In this document: piece by piece, positions 34,702 through 43,226 of the stretch
How the letters are laid out: every line of letters starts with the position of its first letter
Position numbering within the stretch: position 1 is the first letter of the stretch
Source: Burkholderiales bacterium
Lineage (GTDB): Bacteria; Pseudomonadota; Gammaproteobacteria; Burkholderiales; JAHFRG01
DNA length: 64,000 bases
Assembly: GCA_035543335.1 (NCBI GenBank)
Contig: DASZZH010000006.1
Span: 1 to 64,000 of the forward strand
Reading direction: 5' to 3'
Notes under the pieces: generated by a model
What the model saw: the letters and a program-made list of their open reading frames with translations, nothing else
The model's database searches: none
What the model was told of the DNA's origin: nothing
Made by a program: the position numbers and the translations under genes

Positions 34702-34808
34702 ACGCAGGCGCTTGCCACCCAAGCGTGCCGTCGAAACCGACGCGCCGATCAGCCTCCTTCAGCTTTGGTAGCATCGTGCCGGCGCCCCGCTGACGCTGGT
34801 CGTTAGAA
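34697..34808 (+). repeat. Possible attC site, poorly conserved
   Basis: The right-hand core GTTAGAA (34802-34808) fits GTTRRRY, and GACGCTGGTCG before it can pair loosely with AACGCAGGCG just after the hicA stop. The inner region is G+C-rich but the arms are weak. It is placed where a cassette boundary is expected, between hicBA and the lipoprotein gene. Confidence 0.4.
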
Positions 34809-34887
34809 CTCGGGAGACACAGATGAGTGGGAACTGGAAGGACGTATGAGTGACAGTTCTGTTGAGAGTCGTGCTGAAGAACAGTTG

Positions 34888-35565
34888 ATGCGCGTAGCGC
34901 CCATTGTCGGACTCCTCTTCGTTCTCCTGACGGCGGGCTGTGCCGGCGTAAAGCCCGCGGCGCCGGACGCGGGGCCCCAGAGCGGTGCGCCGCAGGGTGG
35001 GGCCGAAGCCCTGGCGCCGGTGGTCAGTCCGGCCACGTCGCCGAGCCAGCCGCCTCAGGCCGGTGCGCCGCAGGATGGGGCCGCTGCGGTTGAACCGACG
35101 GGTCGTCCGGCCACGCCGTCCACGACCCGTTCCACAGGCCAGAACGTAACCAAGCCCGACTCGCCCGGCGCGAAGACCCCTGCGAAGGTCCCCCCGTCCC
35201 CCTTGCCCACCGCGCAGCTCCCGAAGAAGGACAGCATCACTCCAGACCTTGGGAAGCAGAAGGCGTCACCGCCGCTGGACTTGGCATCTCTGGAAAAGCG
35301 TCTGAAAGAAACCAAAGCCATCGGCGTATTCACCAAGATCACGCTCAAGAATCAGGTCGATGACCTGCTGAATCAATTCCGGGCATTTTACCAAGGGAGG
35401 GTCAAAACCACTCTGGCCGAGCTCCGGCAACCGTATGATCTGCTGCTCCTCAAGGTGCTTTCTCTCCTGCAGGACAGCGACCCATCGTTGGCAGCGGCGA
35501 TCGTGACCTCGCGCGAAGCGATCTGGAGTATTCTTGCGGATCCGGCAAAGTTCGCAACTATCTAA
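34888..35565 (+). CDS. Pro/Ala-rich lipoprotein of unknown function
   Basis: 225 residues from ATG 34888. The lipoprotein signal is MRVAPIVGLLFVLLTAGC, with the acylated cysteine at 18. Residues about 20-120 are a low-complexity Pro/Ala/Gly linker containing two near-repeats of QxGAPQxGA. Residues about 130-225 form a helical domain (LASLEKRLKETKAIGVFTKI, then NQVDDLLNQFRAFYQGR). The design suggests an outer-membrane-anchored domain spaced into the periplasm. GTG and ATG starts upstream (34846) lack a leader. Family not recognised. Cassette gene. Confidence 0.65.
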   Translation: MRVAPIVGLLFVLLTAGCAGVKPAAPDAGPQSGAPQGGAEALAPVVSPATSPSQPPQAGAPQDGAAAVEPTGRPATPSTTRSTGQNVTKPDSPGAKTPAKVPPSPLPTAQLPKKDSITPDLGKQKASPPLDLASLEKRLKETKAIGVFTKITLKNQVDDLLNQFRAFYQGRVKTTLAELRQPYDLLLLKVLSLLQDSDPSLAAAIVTSREAIWSILADPAKFATI

Positions 35566-35584
35566 TCTGACGGCAGGAGAAGCT

Positions 35585-35839
35585 ATGAGCAAACGTATGA
35601 CGGGTTGGGCCCTGATGATTTTGATGGCGACGTTCTTCGCCGTGTCCGCGCTCGCTGCTGATGACGCATCGCTCAGCAAGGATCTGACGGCCGTGATCGC
35701 ATTGCACGGTTTGCCATGTGGCCAGGTCGTCAGCGTCAAACGGCAAGACGACAACGACTACATTGCATCATGCCAGGACGGGAACCGTTACCGTGTATAT
35801 GTCAACTCCGAGGGCCGAGTGGTAGCGCAGAAACAATAA
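35585..35839 (+). CDS. Small exported protein
   Basis: An 84-residue protein with a signal peptide cleaved near VSALAA-DDAS. The mature part, about 60 residues, holds two cysteines (GLPCGQVV and YIASCQDG) that could form a disulfide, and a compact alpha/beta pattern reminiscent of PepSY-like modules. AGGAG lies five bases before the ATG. It follows the lipoprotein by 19 bases in the same cassette, so the pair is probably functionally linked. Role unknown. Confidence 0.7.
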   Translation: MSKRMTGWALMILMATFFAVSALAADDASLSKDLTAVIALHGLPCGQVVSVKRQDDNDYIASCQDGNRYRVYVNSEGRVVAQKQ

Positions 35840-35861
35840 GGGCTCTTCGGGAAAGGGCGAG

Positions 35862-35943
35862 ATCTAACTATTCGTTCAACACGTACGCCGGTCGGCGGCA
35901 CTTCGTGTCCCTCCGCGGGCGCCGGTTAACTCAGTCGTTAGGT
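35862..35943 (+). repeat. attC site of the lipoprotein cassette
   Basis: Clear ends ATCTAAC (35862-35868) and GTTAGGT (35937-35943). The left arm runs TATTCGTTCAACACGTACGCC and the right arm GGGCGCCGGTTAACTCA; GGCG-rich inner segments pair to make the hairpin. This is the best-formed right-hand core in the second array. Confidence 0.75.
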
Positions 35944-35967
35944 CGCCGAAGAAGGAGAAAAAGCGGT

Positions 35968-36119
35968 CAGGTCTTGAAATATCAGCATTGATGTGTAAAA
36001 AAAGTAAATAGTCCGTGGAAAAACTCTGCGTCAAATGCGGCTACCAGCGGAAACCCGGCGACGCCGCGCCTGAAAGCGAATGCCCGCACTGCGGCGCGCC
36101 GCTTGGCGCGACGTTAGAC
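35968..36119 (+). repeat. Zinc-ribbon repeat unit 2
   Basis: Second copy of the unit at 33527-33675, again placed right after an attC and ending at a GTTRRRY core. It has small indels in the A-rich stretch before the GTG. The unit boundaries match integron cassette ends rather than the ends of a transposon. Confidence 0.7.
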
Positions 36120-36140
36120 CGCGCATGTCGTATGGAGTAA
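36015..36140 (+). CDS. 41-residue zinc ribbon, cassette copy 2
   Basis: From GTG 36015 it reads VEKLCVKCGYQRKPGDAAPE then SECPHCGAPL, a full zinc ribbon with CVKC and CPHC, and ends 20 bases past the integron core GTTAGAC (36113-36119). Its nearest relative is copy 1 at 33571, and both match the start of the protein at 36664. Whether such a short ribbon is made as a protein is unknown. The 47 bases before the start are conserved with copy 1. Confidence 0.5.
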   Translation: MEKLCVKCGYQRKPGDAAPESECPHCGAPLGATLDRACRME

Positions 36141-36170
36141 TATTAGAGTTCAGATCTTTGGAGCATCACC

Positions 36171-36374
36171 ATGACACAATTGCTTAAGAAAGCGCTAAGC
36201 GAAGTCGCCAAGCTTCCCGCGCCCGAACAGGATGTGTTGGCGGCTATCCTATTGGAGGAGCTTGCTTCGGAGCGCCGTTGGTCGGAATCCTTTGCTAAGT
36301 CTCAGGATGTACTGGCTAAGCTTTCCGAGGAAGCGCTTGCCGAATACCTGGCCGGGCGCACTCAACCCCTTTAG
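36171..36374 (+). CDS. Antitoxin of a RelE/ParE-type toxin-antitoxin pair
   Basis: A 67-residue acidic, helical protein (LLKKALSEVAKLPAPEQDVL then AILLEELASERRWSESF then LAKLSEEALAEYLAG) of the short antitoxin type that accompanies RelE-like toxins in many cassettes and plasmids. The toxin reading begins six bases after its stop. The ATG follows a TTTGGAG-type site. The antitoxin frame is complete, unlike its toxin partner. Confidence 0.75.
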   Translation: MTQLLKKALSEVAKLPAPEQDVLAAILLEELASERRWSESFAKSQDVLAKLSEEALAEYLAGRTQPL

Positions 36375-36379
36375 AGCTG

Positions 36380-36648
36380 GTGCAGTCGCAAACCACTCAG
36401 AAATTCCGTCAACTTCTCGCGGCTGCTCCTGAAGCTGTTCAAGCGAAAGCCCGCACTGCCTATCGCCTCTGGGCAGACAATCCTGGACACCCATCTCTCC
36501 GGTTCAAAAAGGTTCACACTACTCTTCCGGTTTATTCGTTCGTATAGACCTGAACTGGCGCGCGGTGGGTGTGCTGTGTGTAGATACGGTTATTTGGTTT
36601 TGGATCGGCCCTCACAGTGAATACGAAAAATTGCTCACACAATTTTAG
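36380..36648 (+). pseudogene. RelE/ParE-type toxin with a one-base frameshift
   Basis: The reading from GTG 36380 gives VQSQTTQKFRQLLAAAPEAV through FKKVHTTLPVYSFV and stops. Reading on in the next frame gives VRIDLNWRAVGVLCVDTVIW then FWIGPHSEYEKLLTQF, exactly the expected second half of a RelE-like fold. A single base missing near 36529 in the codon after the tyrosine explains the break. The C-terminal IGPHxxYEKL box is characteristic of these toxins. No attC is visible after it. Confidence 0.75.
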
Positions 36649-36663
36649 GGCGCTGTCTAATCC

Positions 36664-37413
36664 ATGCCCCTAGAAAAACTCTGCATCAAATGCGGCTACC
36701 AGTGGAAAGCCGGTGACGCCGCGCCTGAAACCGAATGCCCGCGCTGCGGCGCGATTTACGCCAAGGTTGAAGCCTCGCTCAAAGCCGCGCCAATCCAGGA
36801 ACAGGAACGGAAAGAAGAAACGGGTTTCCTGCGCGCCTTCCGCGAGGAAATTGAAACCTGGTGCCGAGGGCGCCTCTGGTATGGGCGAGCGCTGTTTTTG
36901 CTGTGGCTCGCCTGGATCGGGATCGAACATCTGCGCGACCCGCTGTATTCCAGCCTGTTCGGCGGCTTGAATCTGGGCATACACGAAGCCGGCCATCTGC
37001 TGTTCCGTTTTTTTGGATTCGAGTTTCTGATGGTGGCGGGGGGCACGCTGCTGCAGCTGGCCGCGCCGGTCGGCGCCGCCGTCATGTTCCTGCGCCAGCC
37101 GGATTATTTTGCGCTTTCCGTGTGCGGCGCGTGGCTCGCCATCAATTTCTATAATGTCGCGATCTACATGGCTGATGCCCGCGCCATGGAATTGCCCTTG
37201 GTCTCGGTCGGCGGCGGGGGCGACGTCATCCACGACTGGCACTACATGCTTTCCACACTTCATCTTCTCGCTTGGGACACTCGCTTTGCCGCATTCACGC
37301 GACTCATCGCCTTTTTGGTGATGTGGGGTTCAATTGCCTTCGGCGCGTGGATGCTGTGGAAAATGGCGAAAACCCGACCTCGCAATCCTGCGGTGACCGA
37401 TGATGCGGTTTGA
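36664..37413 (+). CDS. Zinc-ribbon membrane protein with M50-like HEAGH motif
   Basis: A 249-residue protein. Residues 7-29 are a zinc ribbon (CIKCGY, CPRCGA). A charged linker follows, then about five membrane helices. HEAGH at residues 107-111 fits the HExxH zinc-binding site of site-2-protease-like enzymes, and GGGGDVIHDWHYML (about 190-205) could supply further ligands; the usual LDG motif of M50 is not obvious. Cytoplasmic ribbon plus intramembrane HExxH suggests regulated proteolysis, but activity is unproven. Its 5' end is the source, or a copy, of the zinc-ribbon cassettes upstream. Confidence 0.75.
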   Translation: MPLEKLCIKCGYQWKAGDAAPETECPRCGAIYAKVEASLKAAPIQEQERKEETGFLRAFREEIETWCRGRLWYGRALFLLWLAWIGIEHLRDPLYSSLFGGLNLGIHEAGHLLFRFFGFEFLMVAGGTLLQLAAPVGAAVMFLRQPDYFALSVCGAWLAINFYNVAIYMADARAMELPLVSVGGGGDVIHDWHYMLSTLHLLAWDTRFAAFTRLIAFLVMWGSIAFGAWMLWKMAKTRPRNPAVTDDAV

Positions 37414-37449
37414 AGGCGGCACGCCTTTCAGTTAGAATTTATGTTTCTT

Positions 37450-37526
37450 AGGCGCGTAGCTCAGCTGGTTAGAGCATCACCTTGACATGGTGGGGGTCGT
37501 TGGTTCGAGTCCAATCGCGCCTACCA
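37450..37526 (+). tRNA. tRNA-Val (GAC)
   Basis: A 77-nt cloverleaf. The acceptor AGGCGCG pairs with CGCGCCT, the D-arm is GCTCAGCTGGTTAGAGC, the anticodon stem CACC/GGTG carries loop TTGACAT (anticodon GAC), the T-arm is TTGGTTCGAGTCCAA, and CCA is encoded. A partial copy of its 3' end lies at 38773-38798. Confidence 0.93.
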
Positions 37527-38110
37527 ATAACCTCCGGCGTTTACATTTTGATTCCAGGTCGCGGAGATCAACGCATTCACTTGCCACGCTGCCGTTTTCT
37601 TCTTAAGTGGCTGTGCAATTTGCTGGTCTCGGTTTGTTGCGCGGCTGTTCCCGCGGTTTTCTTCACGTGGGCAAACTGACGCTCCCGTGTTTAAGTTTTG
37701 CGGCATGGTCCTCCTTAAGCAATAAGCCGTCTTGCCGGCTTGGGCGATCGGTCGTTGCAGATCGCGCTCAAGCCGCTTTTTTATCCCCGATTCGCCATGA
37801 CAATAAATGGAGCGCGAGGCCTACCGTATTCAGAGCGAGTTTCTGGTACACTACGGCGTCTACCAGCCGGTGGGCCTGAGCCTGCAGCCGCAGGCTGCGA
37901 AACCCTGGCCCACCATGAATGATCCGTCGCCCCACCGCCCTCCGTTGATAAAACTTTTAACTTGGCGCAACATTGCATTGAAGTAGGCATGTTAGACTAG
38001 GAAGCGAACGTGTTTTGCAGAGTTTGAATGCGTTCAATGGCGCAGGCCGTTCGCGGGGCAATCCGCAGGGGCTCTGCAATGTTGATCAACTTTCCAGGAG
38101 GTAACAAGAA
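37527..38110. other. Intergenic region between tRNA-Val and the EF-hand gene
   Basis: About 580 bases without a convincing gene. A 60-codon reading at 37807-37989 (MEREAYRIQSEF) has no ribosome site and no relatives I recognise. The region ends with an AGGAGG site for the EF-hand gene. Nothing else could be supported. Confidence 0.5.
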
Positions 38111-38401
38111 ATGATGAAATCGGTACGTATGGCGCTTTTGGCTGCGATTGTGACGACTTCGTTCATGGGTGTTTCCTATGCGCGCGAGGAGTCTACCGGC
38201 CCTGAAGCATGGTGGGGGGCAAGCGGTTATGCCTACCCCGGGAAAGGCATGCGCAGCATGAAGATGATGCACATGATGGATACCAATAAAGATAGCAAGA
38301 TAAGCAAGGCAGAATTCATGGCCTACTACGAGAAGGTATGGGAAAAGATGGACAAGAAGCATCTCGGTGAAGTCGGCGTAAATGAATGGATTGGCCATTA
38401 A
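38111..38401 (+). CDS. Exported EF-hand protein
   Basis: A 96-residue protein with a signal peptide (MALLAAIVTTSFMGVSYA, cleavage near SYA-REE) and one clear EF-hand, DTNKDSKISKAE, whose loop positions 1, 3, 5, 7 and 12 fit calcium binding. A methionine-rich stretch (MRSMKMMHMMD) precedes it. A second, degenerate EF-hand may lie at DKKHLGEVGVNE. AGGAGGT is ideally placed before the ATG, and a strong terminator follows. Small periplasmic EF-hand proteins of this sort are common in metal-exposed proteobacteria; the role here is unknown. Confidence 0.8.
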   Translation: MMKSVRMALLAAIVTTSFMGVSYAREESTGPEAWWGASGYAYPGKGMRSMKMMHMMDTNKDSKISKAEFMAYYEKVWEKMDKKHLGEVGVNEWIGH

Positions 38402-38426
38402 GCGCATGAATTAGCCTAACCGGCAC

Positions 38427-38455
38427 GCGGCGGGGCACTTCCCGCCGCTTTTTTT
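38427..38455 (+). terminator. Rho-independent terminator after the EF-hand gene
   Basis: An eight-base-pair stem GCGGCGGG/CCCGCCGC with a GCACTT loop, followed by seven T. It lies 26 bases after the stop codon. Confidence 0.92.
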
Positions 38456-38872
38456 GCGCAACAGCTTTAGACTTTAAAGACCGCTATGAACGGTTGAGCT
38501 GAAGCGCTACCGCCGGCGCAGACCTGAGGTAAAAACGCGCAAAACCTGAAGGCGCTCACCGCCGAGTCTGTCTGGTTCGTGGAGAATAACGCCCGAGATT
38601 CACAGGCGTAACTTTTCCACGATCATCGACGCACGTTGCTTCGGGCGGGCTGCTCCTGAGTCGCCCTGTATTTTAGGTCAAGTTCGGGGAAATCAGGGGC
38701 AATGCTGGGGCAGCGTTTTTGTTAAGCCTATGATACTATTTCTCTCGGCGCACCGTCGGTTCCCCCATTTAGTGGTTCGAATCCAAGCGCGCCTGCCAAT
38801 TTAGCTGGGAGCATAGCGGCTTTCAGCTTTTACGAGTGCGGCGCGGCCGCACTTTTGTTTTGTGGATTAGCC
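38456..38872. other. Intergenic region upstream of thrS with a tRNA fragment
   Basis: About 415 bases with no gene that I can support. At 38773-38798, TGGTTCGAATCCAAGCGCGCC then TGCCA matches the tRNA-Val 3' end at 37501-37526 with three differences; the rest of that tRNA is absent. The T-stem no longer pairs, so it is a relic. Confidence 0.55.
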
Positions 38873-40789
38873 ATGCCCGTTGTGCGTTTACCTGACGGTT
38901 CGGAGCGCAAGTTCGATAGGCCCGTGACGGTCGCCGAAGTCGCGGCCAGCATAGGCAGCGGACTGGCGCGCGCCGCGCTCGCCGGAAGAGTGAACGGCAA
39001 GCCGGTCGATACCTCGTTTGTAATCGAGAAGGACAGCGAAGTTGCGATTGTCACCGACAAGGATAAAGACGGGCTGGAAATCATCCGCCACTCCACCGCG
39101 CATTTGCTCGCGCACGCAGTCAAGGAATTGTTTCCCGATGCGCAAGTGACCATCGGGCCGGTGATTGAAGACGGTTTTTATTACGATTTTTCCTACAAGC
39201 GCCCGTTTACCCCGGAAGACCTGCAGGCGATAGAAAAGCGCATGGCGGAAATCGCCAAGCGCGACATTCAAGTCAAGCGCCAGGTCATGCCGCGCGACGC
39301 GGCGGTTGAATTTTTCAAAAATCTGGGCGAGCACTACAAGGCGGAAATCATCGCCTCGATTCCCGATGGCGAGCCCATTTCGCTCTACGGGCAGGATAAC
39401 TTCATCGATCTTTGCCGCGGGCCCCACGTACCTTCCACCGGCAAGCTCAAGGTATTCAAGCTCATGCGGGTGGCGGGTGCCTACTGGCGCGGCGATTCGC
39501 GCAATGAAATGCTGCAAAGGATTTACGGCACTGCCTGGACCGAAAAAGAAGAGCAGGACGCTTACCTGCACCGGCTGGAGGAAGCGGAAAAGCGCGACCA
39601 TCGCAAGTTAGGCAAAGCTCTCGACCTGTTTCACACCCAGGACGAAGCGCCGGGGATGGTGTTCTGGCATCCCAGGGGCTGGGTGATTTACCAGATCATC
39701 GAGCAATACATGCGCAGAATATTCCGCGACAACGGCTATCAAGAAGTATGCTGCCCGCAAATTCTCGACCGTAGCCTATGGGAAAAATCCGGACACTGGG
39801 AAATGTTCCGCGAGTACATGTTCACCACCGAATCGGAAAAGCGCGTTTACGCGGTAAAGCCGATGAATTGCCCAGGACATGTGCAGATTTTCAACCAGGG
39901 GCTGAAGAGCTACCGCGATTTGCCCCTGCGCCTGGCGGAATTCGGTTCCTGCCATCGTAATGAGCCCTCCGGCGCGCTGCATGGGCTGATGCGCGTGCGC
40001 GCTTTTACCCAGGACGATGCGCATATTTTCTGCACCGAAGCGCAGATTCAGGACGAGGTCTCGAACTTCATCGATCTGTTGCAGCTGGTGTACGCCGATT
40101 TCGGCTTCAACGAAATTCTGGTGAAGCTTTCTATCCGCCCGCCGAAGCGCGTCGGCGCCGAGGAACTGTGGGACAAGGCGGAAAAAGCCTTGGATGCCGC
40201 GCTTAACAGCACAAGATTGCGATGGGAACTGCAGCCGGGCGAAGGCGCGTTCTATGGCCCGAAAATTGAGTTTTCGCTCAAGGATTGTTTGGGGCGCGTG
40301 TGGCAATGCGGCACCGTGCAGCTTGATTTTTCCATGCCGGCGCGGCTGGGCGCGGAGTACGTGGACGAAAACAGCAGCCGGCAGGTGCCGGTGATGCTGC
40401 ACCGGGCGGTTCTGGGCTCGATGGAACGCTTTATCGGCATTCTGCTTGAGCACTACGCCGGGGCGCTGCCGCTGTGGCTGGCGCCGGTGCAGCTCATGGT
40501 GATGAATATTTCCGAAGGGCAGGCTCAATATGCCCAAAAGGTCGCCGAAGGGCTTAAAAAAGCGGGCTTTCGGGCCGAATGCGACTTGAGAAATGAAAAG
40601 ATAAGCTATAAAATTCGCGAACATAGTTTGCAAAAGCTGCCCTACCAGGTCATCGTGGGTGACAAGGAAGTGGTGGCGCAAAAGGTTGCCGTGCGTGCCC
40701 GATCCGGGCAAGACCTGGGTCAGATGTCTCTGCAGGCGTTCATCGAACGCCTTCAATCCGAGACCTCGCTTAAGGGCGGCGCGGCTTAA
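38873..40789 (+). CDS. thrS: Threonyl-tRNA synthetase
   Basis: 638 residues with the full domain order: N-terminal TGS domain ([20 protein letters not shown]), editing domain with [10 protein letters not shown] and the zinc-dependent editing site near CRGPH, class II core (motif 2 around [20 protein letters not shown]), and C-terminal anticodon-binding domain ([17 protein letters not shown]). ATG 38873 gives the family start MPVVRLPDG. It heads the thrS-infC-rpmI-rplT-pheS-pheT-ihfA cluster. Confidence 0.97.
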   Translation: MPVVRLPDGSERKFDRPVTVAEVAASIGSGLARAALAGRVNGKPVDTSFVIEKDSEVAIVTDKDKDGLEIIRHSTAHLLAHAVKELFPDAQVTIGPVIEDGFYYDFSYKRPFTPEDLQAIEKRMAEIAKRDIQVKRQVMPRDAAVEFFKNLGEHYKAEIIASIPDGEPISLYGQDNFIDLCRGPHVPSTGKLKVFKLMRVAGAYWRGDSRNEMLQRIYGTAWTEKEEQDAYLHRLEEAEKRDHRKLGKALDLFHTQDEAPGMVFWHPRGWVIYQIIEQYMRRIFRDNGYQEVCCPQILDRSLWEKSGHWEMFREYMFTTESEKRVYAVKPMNCPGHVQIFNQGLKSYRDLPLRLAEFGSCHRNEPSGALHGLMRVRAFTQDDAHIFCTEAQIQDEVSNFIDLLQLVYADFGFNEILVKLSIRPPKRVGAEELWDKAEKALDAALNSTRLRWELQPGEGAFYGPKIEFSLKDCLGRVWQCGTVQLDFSMPARLGAEYVDENSSRQVPVMLHRAVLGSMERFIGILLEHYAGALPLWLAPVQLMVMNISEGQAQYAQKVAEGLKKAGFRAECDLRNEKISYKIREHSLQKLPYQVIVGDKEVVAQKVAVRARSGQDLGQMSLQAFIERLQSETSLKGGAA

Positions 40790-40812
40790 TTTTTAATTGA
40801 CTTGGGGGCTGT

Positions 40813-41331
40813 ATCGCTCAGGAAAAAGAGCTGCGAATCAACGGCGAGATTAATGCGCCCGAAGTTCGTCTGATTGGCGCCAAAGGCGAGCAAATTGGCA
40901 TCGTTAGTATAGCGGCCGCCAATACCATGGCGGAGGAAGCCGAGACCGATCTGGTGGAAATCGCGCCGCTGGCGAAGCCGCCAGTGTGCCGGCTGATGGA
41001 TTTCGGCAAGTACAAGTACCGCGAAGCCAAGAAAAAACACGAAGCCAAGCTCAAGCAAAAGCAGATCCAGGTCAAGGAAATCAAGTTCCGCCCCGGCACC
41101 AGCGAAGGCGATTACCAGATCAAGTTGCGCAACCTCATCCGCTTCCTGGAAGAGGGCGATAAGACCAAGGTGACGCTGCGTTTCCGCGGCCGCGAGATGG
41201 CGCACCAGGAATTCGGCATCCGGCTGCTGCAGCGGGTGCAGACGGATCTCGACAGCTACGGGGTGGTCGAGCAGTTTCCCAAGATGGAAGGGCGGCAGAT
41301 GGTGATGGTGCTGTCGCCGAAGAAGAAGTAG
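40813..41331 (+). CDS. infC: Translation initiation factor IF-3, AUC start
   Basis: 172 residues from ATC 40813 ([20 protein letters not shown]). The N-terminal domain is followed by a Lys-rich linker ([20 protein letters not shown]) and a C-terminal domain ending [10 protein letters not shown]. No ATG, GTG or TTG exists in frame between the upstream stop and the conserved N-terminus, and GGGGG lies four bases before the ATC. IF-3 genes use rare AUU or AUC starts because IF-3 itself rejects such codons, giving autoregulation. An ATG at 40927 would cut off the first domain. Confidence 0.93.
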   Translation: MAQEKELRINGEINAPEVRLIGAKGEQIGIVSIAAANTMAEEAETDLVEIAPLAKPPVCRLMDFGKYKYREAKKKHEAKLKQKQIQVKEIKFRPGTSEGDYQIKLRNLIRFLEEGDKTKVTLRFRGREMAHQEFGIRLLQRVQTDLDSYGVVEQFPKMEGRQMVMVLSPKKK

Positions 41332-41336
41332 CTTTT

Positions 41337-41432
41337 ACCGCAGAGGCGCAGAGAAATTGCGGATTTAATGCCGGCGTTTTGAATTTTTGAGTTGTTTTTG
41401 TTTTCTCTGCGTCACGGCGTCTCCGCGGGTCA
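41337..41432. repeat. Inverted CGCAGAG-type repeat between infC and rpmI
   Basis: ACCGCAGAGGCGCAGAGAAA on the left and, inverted, TTTCTCTGCGTCACGGCGTC with CTCCGCGG on the right form a long hairpin. This is the widespread CCGCAGAG(A/G)CGCAGAG intergenic repeat. It lies inside the ribosomal operon and might attenuate or stabilise the message. Confidence 0.6.
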
Positions 41433-41515
41433 GCTGCGATAGAACAAGTGGTGTCGGGGTTTTAAAAGCATTCCTTCCGGAAATCACCCCGCGCCAGGCT
41501 AAAACAGGAGTAGTC

Positions 41516-41713
41516 ATGCCCAAGATGAAGACCAAGAAAGCGGCTGCCAAGCGCTTTAAAGTACGCGGAAGCGGCAGCATCAAGCGCTCGCAGGCGTTCA
41601 AGCGCCACATTCTGACTAAAAGAACCACCAAGAATAAACGCCAGTTGCGAGGCAGCACCGGCGTGCATTCCAGCGACCAGGCGTCGGTGCGCGCCATGTT
41701 GCCGTACGGCTGA
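41516..41713 (+). CDS. rpmI: 50S ribosomal protein L35
   Basis: A 65-residue basic protein with the L35 pattern [20 protein letters not shown], then [20 protein letters not shown] and the C-terminal [15 protein letters not shown] lies before the ATG. It sits between infC and rplT as usual. Confidence 0.97.
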   Translation: MPKMKTKKAAAKRFKVRGSGSIKRSQAFKRHILTKRTTKNKRQLRGSTGVHSSDQASVRAMLPYG

Positions 41714-41724
41714 GGAGAGCCGCC

Positions 41725-43144
<1,420 letters not shown>

Positions 43145-43222
43145 AACCGCAGATGAACGCAGATAAACGCGGATCTTGTTTTGGTTTTATCGGCGCGTAT
43201 CGGCGTTTATCGGCGGTCGTGG
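43145..43222. repeat. ACGCAGAT-type repeat hairpin between pheS and pheT
   Basis: CCGCAGATGAACGCAGATAA and, inverted, TATCGGCGTTTATCGGCGG-type units give a loose hairpin just before pheT. This class of short intergenic repeat is common in bacterial genomes and usually has no gene. Confidence 0.5.
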
Positions 43223-43226
43223 TTTT

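Noticed and set aside
37807-37989. 60-codon plus-strand reading after tRNA-Val
   Set aside because: No ribosome site and no recognisable relatives; probably chance.
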